From contig NZ_CP058649.1 in the NCBI RefSeq assembly GCF_018141445.1, forward strand, positions 3,987,001 to 4,051,000: 64,000 nt of DNA. Direction: 5' to 3'. Source of the stretch: Vallitalea pronyensis (GTDB taxonomy: Bacteria > Bacillota > Clostridia > Lachnospirales > Vallitaleaceae). The notes under the pieces are model-generated. The model was not told the DNA's origin, did not search any database, and worked only from the letters and a program-made list of their open reading frames with translations. The number at the start of each line of letters is the position of its first letter. Position 1 is the stretch's first letter. Position numbers and translations under genes: made by a program. Positions 1 to 9,482 of the stretch are shown one piece after another.

Positions 1-170
1 CTACTAAAATGTGTAGCATACGCCTTTTTGGAACTATGATGTGCCAACTTACGATGCTTGGCATAGTCATTTTAATGAAGAATTTACAAGCTTTAAAACA
101 ACTGTTTTAGTTTAAATTTGCTGTCACCATTAACCTAATAGTATATTTCAAAAAAATGTAGTCCATTATA

Positions 171-908
171 TTAATGTATGTGGCTCATAAAGTCTTTTAA
201 AAAATGATTAATACTTTTATATCTAGGTACAAATTTTGAATAATCACTTTGTTTAGTGTCAGAAATCCAAGCTACACTGATACCTAATGAAGAAGCTCCT
301 AAAACGTCCAACTCCCAACTATCTCCTACATAAAGGCAATTATTTATATCTACTTTTAATTCATCTATACATCTTTTATATATCTCAGGCGCAGGCTTTC
401 TTATTCCAATGTCAATTCCACATGTTAATACTTTAAAATAGTCTTGTATACCGGCTTTTTCAATTTTATTTTTTTGAAGGTTATAATCACCATTTGTACA
501 TATTGCCATCGGTATACCTGCTATATATAACTTTTTTAAGCATTCCCTAGTATATGTTTGAATGATTACATGATTATTCCGAAGCTCCGAATAAGTATTT
601 ATTAATTCATTAATTTGTTTGCTATTTAAATATATTTTTTTTCTTTTTAAGGTTTCTCTCCAGACAAAACTACGTATTTTATGGCTATCTCCTAATGGTT
701 TCAATATCTCATCATATCTATCCCATAAATTATTAGATACAAACTCATAACACTGTACCATCTCTGAAACATTGCAATTTCCTTCTGGCTTATATTTCTT
801 AACAATATACTTACATACATCTACTACAGAAAGATACCATCCTTTAGTATCTTCAATTAACGTATCATCAAGATCGAAGATAAGAGCTTTTATATTACTA
901 TATTTCAT
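171..908 (-). CDS. HAD-superfamily hydrolase (phosphatase-like)
   Basis: The protein has the HAD motifs in order: motif I FDLDDTL near the N-terminus, motif II around AICTNGD, the motif III lysine in RKPAPEIYKR, and motif IV YVGDSWELD. The region between motifs I and II forms a helical cap, as in the YjjG/phosphoglycolate-phosphatase type. Family knowledge gives a Mg-dependent phosphomonoesterase in the cytoplasm; the substrate is not visible. I chose the ATG at 908 because AGGTG lies at the right distance upstream; two earlier possible starts (917, 914) sit on that ribosome site. It overlaps the end of the propeller-kinase gene and is the last gene of the cluster, so it plausibly removes a phosphate late in that pathway, like the HAD-type histidinol-phosphatase in histidine synthesis. 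That role is inference. Confidence 0.85.
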   Translation of the reverse strand: MKYSNIKALIFDLDDTLIEDTKGWYLSVVDVCKYIVKKYKPEGNCNVSEMVQCYEFVSNNLWDRYDEILKPLGDSHKIRSFVWRETLKRKKIYLNSKQINELINTYSELRNNHVIIQTYTRECLKKLYIAGIPMAICTNGDYNLQKNKIEKAGIQDYFKVLTCGIDIGIRKPAPEIYKRCIDELKVDINNCLYVGDSWELDVLGASSLGISVAWISDTKQSDYSKFVPRYKSINHFLKDFMSHIH

Positions 909-2892
909 TATCATCACCTATTAATAGTTTAAAAAGTCTACTTGCGCAAGACAGCATAACTATACCTAAATCTCGTTGATAACTTTGACCATCTTTCCAA
1001 ATAGGTTCAAGCCTAAATATAAGTTTACTCATCACATAGGCTTGTACCCTTTCATAATTAACAGGAATATCCTTAAAATGTTCCTTAAGCCAAGTTGTAG
1101 TCAACAAATTCCTTAGTTCAATAGATATAAAATTGTAATTTACCTGTATTTCTTTTCGCTCATCACATATCTTTACAGATATGTTCTCAAAAGCTCCTAG
1201 ATGCTTAATTGCTGATCCAATAAATTTGGCAACTGAATAATCAATATCTAAGTAACCCGAGAATTCAAAATCCAACATTAAATAGTTTAAATCATCTGTT
1301 ACTATAAAGTTCTTAAAATGATTATCTCCACTAAAATAAGCTACCCATTTGGGATAATATGATAATATATTTCTAGCTGATTCAAATTCATAACACATAG
1401 GTCCCAAATCCTTTGTAGTATTATCTATAAGCCGATATGAGAATATTTTATCTTTTGAGTGCCTTATCACTTCCTGTAGCCATCCCATCAAAACATCTGG
1501 GGTCTGAAGAGAATAACTTATCCTTTCCTCCGAATACTTGATTATAGTTTTCTTCGTTAGTTTTACGAATTTATTTAAAATATTGTCCAATATAATGATA
1601 AATTTTTTTGAATTACTACTTGCATAAGATGCTAAGTTACTCCCCTTGATGTATGGCATTATTAAAAGTGGTTTTTGGTTAATGTATCTTAATGCCATTG
1701 GTACATGTGTAATGTATTTTTTTAGTTTAAGATACCCTCTATATTCATTTTCAACCCAAAAGCGAGACCGCCCAAGCTTTACTACTTTACTATCATTTTC
1801 TTTATCTGAAATCCTAAAAACAGGAGTCGAACTAGGTCTAATCTGCTTAATTTTTTTAGATATGTAAACATTATCGAAACTATTACTATCATTTTCTTTA
1901 CTTAAATACTTATGAGGTATATTTCTTATCTCCTTGTCAATATCTCTTAAAAAATTAATATCTGGTTTATAGCTTTTAGCTATTTTATTAGTATAATCAT
2001 TATTTATTTTTCCAAAATATAGTATGGACCATTCCCCTAGTCTATTTTCGCCTGAATAGTATAATTCGATGCTATTATCTATAGAAGAAACATAAAGACA
2101 TGGATAAAAAGCATATGCGTAGTCCAAAGCTTCTTTATCACCTCTAAAAGTAACCGGCCCTAGCTTTTCCCATCTATAACCGTTATCACTTGTTGCTAAC
2201 ATCACACACCTTGCCGTCCCTCCCCCATAAGCCATAATAAACTTATTACCATATTTAATAACGGATGGACAATCACATGCGTATTCATCTAACTCTCCTA
2301 AAGCCCCACAATCTAAAACAACACCTTTTTTAATCCATTCTATGCCATCTCTACTCACTGCATAATGGATTCTTCTATTATTACCATCTCTACCTGCATA
2401 CCATAAGTGAAAATAGCCATTATCATACAAAACTGATGGCAAATAAGTATGCTGGCAATCAGTAGTCATATCAGGGAAAATTGCTACTTGTGGTTCAGAC
2501 CATCTATCACCTTGTATTCTTCTAGTACTAACAAAAATAGACCAAGTACCATTATGCTCCTTACCACTAAACCAAATCCACTGGTTTAAGTCATTTTCTA
2601 TGAAGCATGCTCCCATAACATCTAAAAATTTTTTATGAAAATCAAAAGTATCATTTTGGTTAATCTCCCATTTATTATTAGAATCAAGTTGACAAATCCT
2701 TATCCTATTTTTTCCCCCTACATACCAACGTTCTACTAAGCTATTATCTCTATTAGATCTCCATAGTTTATCTTCAAAACACATATCTTTTCTAAGACCA
2801 TATGTTATAAGCATTTTAAGCTTCATATTAGATTCAAAAACGTACGGAGCAAATAGTATTGCTCCTTTTTCATGTAACAATTCACGTTTCAC
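898..2892 (-). CDS. Beta-propeller (glycosidase-like) fused to APH/choline-kinase-like phosphotransferase
   Basis: The 664-residue protein has two parts. Residues about 1-310 show repeated blades of the five-bladed propeller kind found in GH43/GH32/GH130-like proteins (for example HLWYAGRDGNNRRIHYAVS and the blade around FYPCLYVSS). Residues about 365-640 look like an aminoglycoside/choline kinase-type fold: SGDNHFKN at 521-528 stands for the HxDxxxxN catalytic loop, with a leading Ser instead of His, followed by the metal-binding LDFEF. It starts with GTG and overlaps the preceding gene by 11 bases, so translation is probably coupled. A small-molecule kinase joined to a sugar-binding propeller would fit phosphorylation of a glycosylated or sugar-like intermediate. 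The fusion is not one I recognise; no function is claimed beyond the folds. Confidence 0.7.
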   Translation of the reverse strand: MKRELLHEKGAILFAPYVFESNMKLKMLITYGLRKDMCFEDKLWRSNRDNSLVERWYVGGKNRIRICQLDSNNKWEINQNDTFDFHKKFLDVMGACFIENDLNQWIWFSGKEHNGTWSIFVSTRRIQGDRWSEPQVAIFPDMTTDCQHTYLPSVLYDNGYFHLWYAGRDGNNRRIHYAVSRDGIEWIKKGVVLDCGALGELDEYACDCPSVIKYGNKFIMAYGGGTARCVMLATSDNGYRWEKLGPVTFRGDKEALDYAYAFYPCLYVSSIDNSIELYYSGENRLGEWSILYFGKINNDYTNKIAKSYKPDINFLRDIDKEIRNIPHKYLSKENDSNSFDNVYISKKIKQIRPSSTPVFRISDKENDSKVVKLGRSRFWVENEYRGYLKLKKYITHVPMALRYINQKPLLIMPYIKGSNLASYASSNSKKFIIILDNILNKFVKLTKKTIIKYSEERISYSLQTPDVLMGWLQEVIRHSKDKIFSYRLIDNTTKDLGPMCYEFESARNILSYYPKWVAYFSGDNHFKNFIVTDDLNYLMLDFEFSGYLDIDYSVAKFIGSAIKHLGAFENISVKICDERKEIQVNYNFISIELRNLLTTTWLKEHFKDIPVNYERVQAYVMSKLIFRLEPIWKDGQSYQRDLGIVMLSCASRLFKLLIGDDNEI

Positions 2893-4324
2893 TGTTTTCT
2901 AACACCTCATTATCTAATATCTCATCTTCAAATCTTTCATATAGCATTCTCAGCAGTAAATCTGATCCATTTACTACAGAAAGATATTGTGTATTTGTTA
3001 TAGTTTTTTTATATTGCAGTCTTTTATTATATGCCCAATAACTTCTAGCAACCCCTAATCCCCCCCCAAGTTTCCTTGCCATTCTTTCAACCATATCAAG
3101 TCTTTGCTTTAACGTCATTCCATCTATCAGCATTTCATTTGGATGATTGTATACAGTACCTATATCAAATGTTAGCGGGGCAATACAAATTGAAGCGTTT
3201 GTCTCTCCTATACTATCAACTAACATTTTATGAGTCTTACCTGTAAAAATAGAATCATCAATATGAATTATTAAATCAAAGGGTAATATATGAATAGTTT
3301 CTAGAGAATCTAAGATATTATCAAATCTGTTCATCTCATCTTCATGAAAAGAAAACCAAACACGTTGAGTTTTTATTAAAGCTTTCTGCGATTCATTAAC
3401 CATACTTTTCCATATTGATCCTGTATGTATAGCACCAAATGCATTACTTAAAAGCATAATATTAGTATTTTTTTTGTTATTTAATGTTTGCAAAAATCTT
3501 TTCTCAAATGATGAAAGAACAATCCATAACTGATCTCCTTCTCTTACTGATCTCACCCATCCTTTTTCATGTTTCTTTCTTAAAAAACTCTCAACTTCAT
3601 TACAAAAATGAATAATTCTAGGGTCATTAAGAAATTTTTTAATAGTATTTATAGCTTTTGTTGGTTTTGGTAATCGCTTCTCCCTCCATATAAAATAAGA
3701 GTAGTTCGTCAGAACTTGAGCAATATTATCCATGTGAATATCCAGTACCTTGTCAAACCCATCTAGTCCTTCTACTGATAATTTGCATCTTTTTCTTTTT
3801 AATACCATATATGTCCAAGCTATCGAACAAAGATCATTAAAAATCCATTCTATAAAACTAATAGATGCAAGCCAATCATGGAAGGAAATCATTTTACAAG
3901 ATAAATCAAAATCCAATATATCCAAATACTCGTTATAGGTATATATTTTTTTTATAATACTTATCCAAAACTCATGAGGCTTAGGACAATTATCTGATAA
4001 GTACATGCAAGGATCCGCAGAATAATACTTATATCCCCTAAAATTAATGAATCCATTATACCATTTAGCTCTATCCTTAAAAAAAGCTTGCTGTGGCTTA
4101 CTTAATAAATTCCACTCTTCTTCTTTAATTCTGAAACCACCTACCTCATCAAAATACTTTCTAAGTGGCATACACACATGACTATAATCGATATAACTAT
4201 TTTTATGAAACGCTTCAACCCATTCTTGCTCTATTTCTCTTGTCGTTATTGCAATCTCCCGTCTCATGGCTTTCAATCTATCTAAAATCTCTTTACTCAA
4301 TTCCATTTCCGAGTTTTTATTCAT
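2882..4324 (-). CDS. Divergent phosphoribosyltransferase-like protein 1
   Basis: The 480-residue protein is not recognisable as a named family. Its C-terminal third carries a type I PRTase signature: a beta strand then IHIDDSIFTGKT at about 353-364, which matches the PRPP-binding loop (hydrophobic strand, two acids, TGxT). About 60 residues earlier is IMLLSNAFGAIHTGS, where PRTases have their first loop. The N-terminal 280 residues are helical and rich in Trp and Tyr, with no motif I know. Start and stop overlap both neighbours (ATGA at 4321-4324), so it belongs to a tightly coupled operon. The PRPP loop supports ribosyl transfer or a derived regulatory or binding role; the acceptor is unknown. 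Confidence 0.6.
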   Translation of the reverse strand: MNKNSEMELSKEILDRLKAMRREIAITTREIEQEWVEAFHKNSYIDYSHVCMPLRKYFDEVGGFRIKEEEWNLLSKPQQAFFKDRAKWYNGFINFRGYKYYSADPCMYLSDNCPKPHEFWISIIKKIYTYNEYLDILDFDLSCKMISFHDWLASISFIEWIFNDLCSIAWTYMVLKRKRCKLSVEGLDGFDKVLDIHMDNIAQVLTNYSYFIWREKRLPKPTKAINTIKKFLNDPRIIHFCNEVESFLRKKHEKGWVRSVREGDQLWIVLSSFEKRFLQTLNNKKNTNIMLLSNAFGAIHTGSIWKSMVNESQKALIKTQRVWFSFHEDEMNRFDNILDSLETIHILPFDLIIHIDDSIFTGKTHKMLVDSIGETNASICIAPLTFDIGTVYNHPNEMLIDGMTLKQRLDMVERMARKLGGGLGVARSYWAYNKRLQYKKTITNTQYLSVVNGSDLLLRMLYERFEDEILDNEVLENSET

Positions 4325-5409
4325 GATTCATCGCCATCAATCATTAGATTAGAACCCTCAATCATATATGCATCTATACTCAGTAAGTCCTTAAGCATAT
4401 TGTTTTCTATGTAATCCTGGTTTAACTTCCTTAGTCCAAGCCAATCATTGTAAAAATTTATATTAGTAATTATTGAGTCATCAAGAAGTTCTTCCAGCTC
4501 ATTTTCTGTTATCTGTCTAATTCTTTGTGTATTCCTTTCTTGGATCTTTAACTGAGGCAGGAATATTTTATCTAAAAATCCATAATTTTTTATTGAGCAA
4601 TCCGTTAACGTAGAAATTTCACTAGGCGTAAGCCAAACTTTCTCAACTTTTTTACTAGCTTCCTTTTCACCTAACTCGATTAACCCATTTAGGTATTCTT
4701 CTGTTAGTAATTTATGTTCTGTTAGTAATAGAGCTACGCCTCCAGCTCTGCTATGTATATCTCGTAATGACTCCAGTCCAACCGTCGAAATAATTGTTCC
4801 TACTCCAACAAAAGCTACACCAGGCCATCCGTATATTAATATTTTATTATTTACTGTGAGCGCCAATATTCTCTCGTTTGCAAGAAATTTTTTTATTCCC
4901 TTACCTTTTAAAACGTTTTGGAATACGGATGTAGTTTTTCCTGCTCCTTTACCTCCAAAAAAAATGTATGCTTTATCTTTAATCATAATACCCGATGAAT
5001 GAATTATGATTGCACCTCGGTTCAAAAGTCCTGAAATAAGTATTTGCCTTATTGCTCTGTATGTATCCATGAATAATCCTTGAATATTATCATTAACTAC
5101 CACTAGCTTCTTCTCTGAAGCTTGAATAATAAAGCTATCTGTATTACTATTCCAAAGAACATTTTTTTTCCCCAATTTAAATGAATAGAGTTGTTCATTA
5201 TACTCCCCTTTAATTGCAATCCCTAAATTTTTATCTTTGCATACCATTTTGTTTTTTTTGAGATGGGCGATTACCTCCCAAGTACAATTGGTTTCAGCAT
5301 CTCCAGCCTCTGGTACAAGATAGTCTCCGACATATCTTAGTAACTCATCTGAATTTGATTTAAGCAATACATAATCTAAATAATTTGAAAAAATCATTTT
5401 TTTTTCCAT
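4321..5409 (-). CDS. HPr kinase-like P-loop ATPase
   Basis: The 362-residue protein has a Walker A motif GGKGAGKT at 152-159, preceded by the sequence IIIHSSGIMIKDKAYIF. That arrangement (His, Ser-Gly, short turn, P-loop) is typical of HPr kinase/phosphorylase-like kinases. The N-terminal 140 residues resemble the lead-in domain of HprK-related proteins of biosynthetic gene clusters, not the DRTGG domain of true HprK. It starts at ATG 5409 with AGGAG upstream and overlaps the next gene by four bases. True HprK phosphorylates a Ser in HPr; related proteins in clusters are thought to phosphorylate peptides or small molecules. Substrate unknown here. Confidence 0.65.
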   Translation of the reverse strand: MEKKMIFSNYLDYVLLKSNSDELLRYVGDYLVPEAGDAETNCTWEVIAHLKKNKMVCKDKNLGIAIKGEYNEQLYSFKLGKKNVLWNSNTDSFIIQASEKKLVVVNDNIQGLFMDTYRAIRQILISGLLNRGAIIIHSSGIMIKDKAYIFFGGKGAGKTTSVFQNVLKGKGIKKFLANERILALTVNNKILIYGWPGVAFVGVGTIISTVGLESLRDIHSRAGGVALLLTEHKLLTEEYLNGLIELGEKEASKKVEKVWLTPSEISTLTDCSIKNYGFLDKIFLPQLKIQERNTQRIRQITENELEELLDDSIITNINFYNDWLGLRKLNQDYIENNMLKDLLSIDAYMIEGSNLMIDGDES

Positions 5410-5421
5410 TTTATAGCACTC

Positions 5422-6693
5422 CTAGGTTTTATTACGCATAAAATAATCAGATACTTTATTAAATGCTTTAATATACTCTTTAACAAGTGGTAAACTGTTC
5501 ATATTTGTAAAAGTAGGTAAGCTCAATCTATTTTCAAAATATTCTTTACTTCCTTCTAGTGGTTTATGTATTCTAGGTTTCCAAGTATCTTTTGCAAACT
5601 GTAAAGGAGCTTTCTTGTCTTGAAATATTGGAAATTCACTTAGTGGTCTAACTGACGGTCTATGAATCTCTAAACCCTCAGCTGACAAAATTTTTATATA
5701 TTCATCACAATTCATTAATCTATTATCTATAAACAGCTCATTGGGTACAAATTCTGGTTTATAACCATAGAAACTTCCCATAGTTACATATGACCTAATT
5801 GCAGGAGGGCGTATACCTTTAGCACGTCTTAACCCTTCACTAAGTATACCTAATAAATGATTGCGTTTTTCTATTATTTCATCTATTCTTAATAATTCAT
5901 GTTTAGCAATAACAGCAGCAATAGGATGTAATCTATACTTCAAGCCAAAACCTGTATGTGTAAAGTTTTTTAGATATGGATCCGTAACCTCTTTTTCACT
6001 TCGCCCTCTATAATGTCCAGTCAAACATGCTCTTTCATAATATAATTGATTGTTAGTGACTAATATTCCCCCTTCACCAGCTGAAATAGCCTTTGATGCT
6101 TGCATACTTATAATAGCAATGTCACCAAAAGTACCAACTTTTTCTCCTCTATACGTTGAACCAAAAGCATGTGAACAATCCTCAATTAACCTAATATCCT
6201 TCTCTATGCAAATCTGTAATATTTCGTCCATTTCTGCCGGATGTCCCCAAGTATGATTGATTACTATCGCCTTTGTCTTTTTTGTAATAGCTTCCCTTAG
6301 GGACTTAGGGTCAACATTTCCAGTATCAGGTTGTACATCAACAAGCACTGGTGAAAGTCCGCAATGAATTGCAGGTGTTATACTTGCATGAAATGTCACA
6401 TTCTGACAAATAATTTCAGAACCTAAAGGCAAATCTAAAGCTATATATGCCGAATGTAGCGCATTGGTTCCCGAGTTTGTCGTAAGAACATATTTTACAT
6501 TTAAATATTCACGTATTAAGTCTTCTAACTCTTCAATAATTCCCGTTCCATCTGCAATCGAAATTGGCTTGCCTTCCATTAGATATTGATAAACTGCTTC
6601 AATCCCTTCTTTACAAAGCTCAGGCCATCTAAAATGCGGTGAAGTATAGCTTACTGAAGGTTTCCCTCCATAAATTGCTAATTCATTTTTCAT
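5422..6693 (-). CDS. DegT/DnrJ/EryC1-type PLP aminotransferase
   Basis: This is a full-length sugar-aminotransferase-like enzyme. The N-terminus has TTNSGTNALHSAYIALDL, the cofactor phosphate site; RLIEDCSHAFGS holds the PLP-contacting Asp; SMQASKAISAGEGGI holds the Schiff-base Lys. The family transfers an amino group from Glu or Gln to keto-sugars or to other keto compounds. I chose the ATG at 6693 because GGAGG lies just before it, inside an earlier in-frame ATG at 6705. It is the first gene of the second half of the cluster: upstream is a 600-base gap with an IS110 remnant. In the cluster it could supply the amination step, as HisC does in histidine synthesis, or make an amino sugar. Confidence 0.9.
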   Translation of the reverse strand: MKNELAIYGGKPSVSYTSPHFRWPELCKEGIEAVYQYLMEGKPISIADGTGIIEELEDLIREYLNVKYVLTTNSGTNALHSAYIALDLPLGSEIICQNVTFHASITPAIHCGLSPVLVDVQPDTGNVDPKSLREAITKKTKAIVINHTWGHPAEMDEILQICIEKDIRLIEDCSHAFGSTYRGEKVGTFGDIAIISMQASKAISAGEGGILVTNNQLYYERACLTGHYRGRSEKEVTDPYLKNFTHTGFGLKYRLHPIAAVIAKHELLRIDEIIEKRNHLLGILSEGLRRAKGIRPPAIRSYVTMGSFYGYKPEFVPNELFIDNRLMNCDEYIKILSAEGLEIHRPSVRPLSEFPIFQDKKAPLQFAKDTWKPRIHKPLEGSKEYFENRLSLPTFTNMNSLPLVKEYIKAFNKVSDYFMRNKT

Positions 6694-6987
6694 ATTTACC
6701 TCCATTATGGCGTATTAACGCTGTCACAAATAACTTGTTTAAATGTTACCAACACCACCTATTTTTAGTTGAATTAAGTTGGAGATAGTAATATACTATA
6801 GAACACGAAGTGGTGAATGGTATTTTAACGCGCATATTTATATATGCTTCAAATCTATACAAACATAACTAATTGGGAATTTGAGCCCGCACACTTATCA
6901 TTGATATCATCTGATAGAGTGATTTAGCTTGATTGGCAGTCAATGTTATTATTTCATTTTGTTTTCCTCGAAGTAGGTCTCACATAT

Positions 6988-7092
6988 GTTAAACTTATTT
7001 ATCCTATCTGTTGTGGTGTTGATGTTCACAAAAAAACTATTGTTGCAAATATTGTCTTTACTGATCACAAAAAACCTATTAATGCCATTTGA
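6988..7092 (+). pseudogene. IS110-family transposase N-terminal remnant
   Basis: On the plus strand one frame reads YPICCGVDVHKKTIVANIV, the start of the DEDD catalytic domain of IS110-family transposases (the Asp of GVDVHK is the first catalytic acid). It ends at a stop at 7090-7092, and the preceding ATG is out of frame. Nothing more of the element is recognisable. It lies in the gap 6694-7314, otherwise without genes, between the aminotransferase gene and the HisA-like gene. The rest of the gap shows only AT-rich sequence. Confidence 0.7.
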
Positions 7093-7314
7093 AAACCATA
7101 TTCTTATTACATTATCATATGATTTAGAATGGTGAACGATTTAATGTTTAATTAGTTAGTTTGAAAATTCCTTAGATGAACGGTCCTCATACTTAAAGTA
7201 ATTTTACGCTTTCCTCCTTCTTATAATATGTTTATACATACACTATTTTATTAACAAATGAATGTGTGATCGTAACCTAAAAAGATAGTTTTGATTTCTA
7301 GTATAATCTCATTG

Positions 7315-8028
7315 TCATTCCAATCCAAGTTTTCCTTGCAAATATGCTCTGCCTACCGTAGGACATACGGATAAGTTCATAATTTTTATCATATCTTGCC
7401 AACTCATAAGGTTACCAGCATACCACCATTCTAGTTTTGGGTATTTTTCCCTTATTGATTCAATGGCACACCAATTAGGCTGAAGTCTCTTGGTGGAAGA
7501 TGCTATATCCACCGTTTGTATCTGACAGTTTCCCTTACATAAATCATATATCTGCTCTAGAACTATTTCTTTACTTATATTTGTTTTATTTGTAAAACCC
7601 TTAGTACATATCTTTTCATTATAAAAATCAATTGATATAATAAATAGTTCACTTTCAAAACTTCGAGAAAGTTCTTTAATATAGCTTGTGTTTACTCCAT
7701 CTTTATTAAATATTGCCGAACCTACTATAATACCTTTTGCACCTTTATTAAGCAAATTCTCCATTTCACTAAAAGATTTAACTCCACCCCCAACCCAAAA
7801 TTTATTAGGTCTTTGCTGCAAAAAATCAATAATTAACTTTTTTTGTGACTGTCGTCCTTGTGATCTGTCTATATCTATCAAACAACTAGGTACTGAATTA
7901 TCGGCCAACATATTAATGTCCTTAATAATATCCGACTCTTCCCTACCTATTATTTTTCCATCAGAAATATCAATATTAACTCTCCATTTTTTATTATCTA
8001 ACGCAAAACCTTTTGGTAATAATCTCAT
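7315..8028 (-). CDS. HisA-like (beta-alpha)8 barrel isomerase
   Basis: The 237-residue protein follows the HisA pattern. After about 15 extra residues, NIDISDGK matches the HisA start (AIDLxDGK) and keeps the first catalytic Asp (residue 20). LIDIDRSQG, the phosphate-binding WVGGGVKS and GIIVGSAIF follow, and ISIDFYNEK keeps the second catalytic Asp (134). HisA converts ProFAR to PRFAR by an Amadori rearrangement in histidine synthesis. The C-terminal barrel half (ASSTKRLQPNW, WWYAGNLMS) is diverged: a normal HisA has a Thr/Asp-Gly phosphate site and SGG there. The stop overlaps nothing; its start overlaps the end of the PRTase-like gene by four bases. Likely an Amadori-type isomerase acting on a related sugar-phosphate substrate. 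Confidence 0.75.
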   Translation of the reverse strand: MRLLPKGFALDNKKWRVNIDISDGKIIGREESDIIKDINMLADNSVPSCLIDIDRSQGRQSQKKLIIDFLQQRPNKFWVGGGVKSFSEMENLLNKGAKGIIVGSAIFNKDGVNTSYIKELSRSFESELFIISIDFYNEKICTKGFTNKTNISKEIVLEQIYDLCKGNCQIQTVDIASSTKRLQPNWCAIESIREKYPKLEWWYAGNLMSWQDMIKIMNLSVCPTVGRAYLQGKLGLE

Positions 8029-9365
8029 TTCGAATTCACCTTCTTTTTACAATTACATTCATCATAACAATCAAAATCATTGTAATTTTGTCTTGCATAG
8101 TATAACTCATTCTTCATTCTTTTGAGTTGTTGCTGGCTCCAATTTCCATAATCAGATGCAATCTTAAGATTTGACAGCATCTGGGATAAAGAATTTTCAT
8201 ATTTGCTAATTGTAGAACTATAATTAATATAATCCATATTACTCAAACATTTAATCAAGTATTCTTGTACTGAATGATGAAAATTCGATCTAAGACTTGG
8301 AAAATCTACTATACCAGATATATCATGGGTAGAACCACATTTTTTATATAAATGCCAAGCAGTCTCAGCGCTCCTTGAATAACCAATACCGTTTTTATTT
8401 TTAATCATATATTTACAGAAATTTAATGTTTTCCCATACCCAATATTATCGTCGATAATTAAAACGTTTTTATCTTGTATGGCACTGAATAAATCTCTTA
8501 TCATAGGCTGAGGAACAATTTTATTCCAACATATATTACCGTCATGTGAATAGAAATCAATATCAGATAAATCATGAAATCCTACTCTAACTAGTAACAT
8601 ATTTTGTTTATTAACGATATATTCGCTCCTCATCATTTCTTTAAAAGTTCTATAATAAATTGCCAATGTCAATGATCCATAAAGCGGGAATAGAATTGTA
8701 TCTATGCTATGTTCATGGATAATATAACTTTCATTATATATTATCTCATTTATTATTTTAGGCTTATTATCATATTCTCTGAACTGCCTAAAATAGTGAT
8801 TTCCTTCAACAAATTCATATATACTTGCAATAAAATCCCAGTCTACTTTTGCTGTATTTAAGCTACCAAAAAAAGGGTACATAACATGAAGATGACAGCT
8901 TGTAATATTTTCTATTTGTCTTATTAGCTTAGAACAGGTTAATAGTATTTTATTTTTATTGCATTTATAATTGTCAATGCAACTACACCACATGTTATAC
9001 CATACTGCAATTAATACATTAATGACATTCTCCAATAATGCATTTAACATATTTTGAAGACTAGGTTCATTCTTATAGCGGTCCATAACTTCTACAGTCA
9101 CTCTAACAAGTATATCAAAGTTTTTAAGAGCCAGGTTAATCTCATAATAAGGTCTTCCTCTACTCAATGAAAAATCTAAATTTAATTTTGGTAAAAAACA
9201 CTCAATAGCTTGTCTTTCTTTTTCATTATTTAGAAATAATTTCATTCTGCTTCCGTCAAATCTAAAAGCTCCTAAAGCATCATATTTGAGTCCTCCATTA
9301 CTATAATTGGTTATCATTTTCGCTATTTTGTATAATTCATCTTTTTTTATATCCATCCCCCCCAT
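8025..9365 (-). CDS. Divergent phosphoribosyltransferase-like protein 2
   Basis: The 446-residue protein has a PRTase-type PRPP loop, VLIIDDNIGYGKT (about 301-313), in which the usual TG is replaced by YG. TILFPLYGSLTLAIYYR earlier could be the first phosphate loop. The long N-terminal part (1-230) is helical, with no motif I recognise; a C-terminal Cys cluster (CYDECNC) could bind a metal. It shares the general layout of the other PRTase-like protein in this cluster (long helical N-part, C-terminal PRPP loop), so the two may be distant paralogues or partners. It lies between HisF-like and HisA-like genes and overlaps the latter. Reaction unknown. Confidence 0.55.
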   Translation of the reverse strand: MGGMDIKKDELYKIAKMITNYSNGGLKYDALGAFRFDGSRMKLFLNNEKERQAIECFLPKLNLDFSLSRGRPYYEINLALKNFDILVRVTVEVMDRYKNEPSLQNMLNALLENVINVLIAVWYNMWCSCIDNYKCNKNKILLTCSKLIRQIENITSCHLHVMYPFFGSLNTAKVDWDFIASIYEFVEGNHYFRQFREYDNKPKIINEIIYNESYIIHEHSIDTILFPLYGSLTLAIYYRTFKEMMRSEYIVNKQNMLLVRVGFHDLSDIDFYSHDGNICWNKIVPQPMIRDLFSAIQDKNVLIIDDNIGYGKTLNFCKYMIKNKNGIGYSRSAETAWHLYKKCGSTHDISGIVDFPSLRSNFHHSVQEYLIKCLSNMDYINYSSTISKYENSLSQMLSNLKIASDYGNWSQQQLKRMKNELYYARQNYNDFDCYDECNCKKKVNSK

Positions 9366-9482
9366 CTAATAGGAATATATTCATATGCAAAAATTGAATA
9401 AAATATATTCCGTTTGATCAATTTTAATCAGCCATAATATTATTTTATACATTAGAAGAATCTATTAATTGCAGTAATTTAA

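Noticed and set aside
30-120. Short plus-strand coding-like stretch (FWNYDVPTYDAWHSHFNEEF) before a stop at the left edge
   Set aside because: It follows a stop codon and lacks a start; too short to call a gene.
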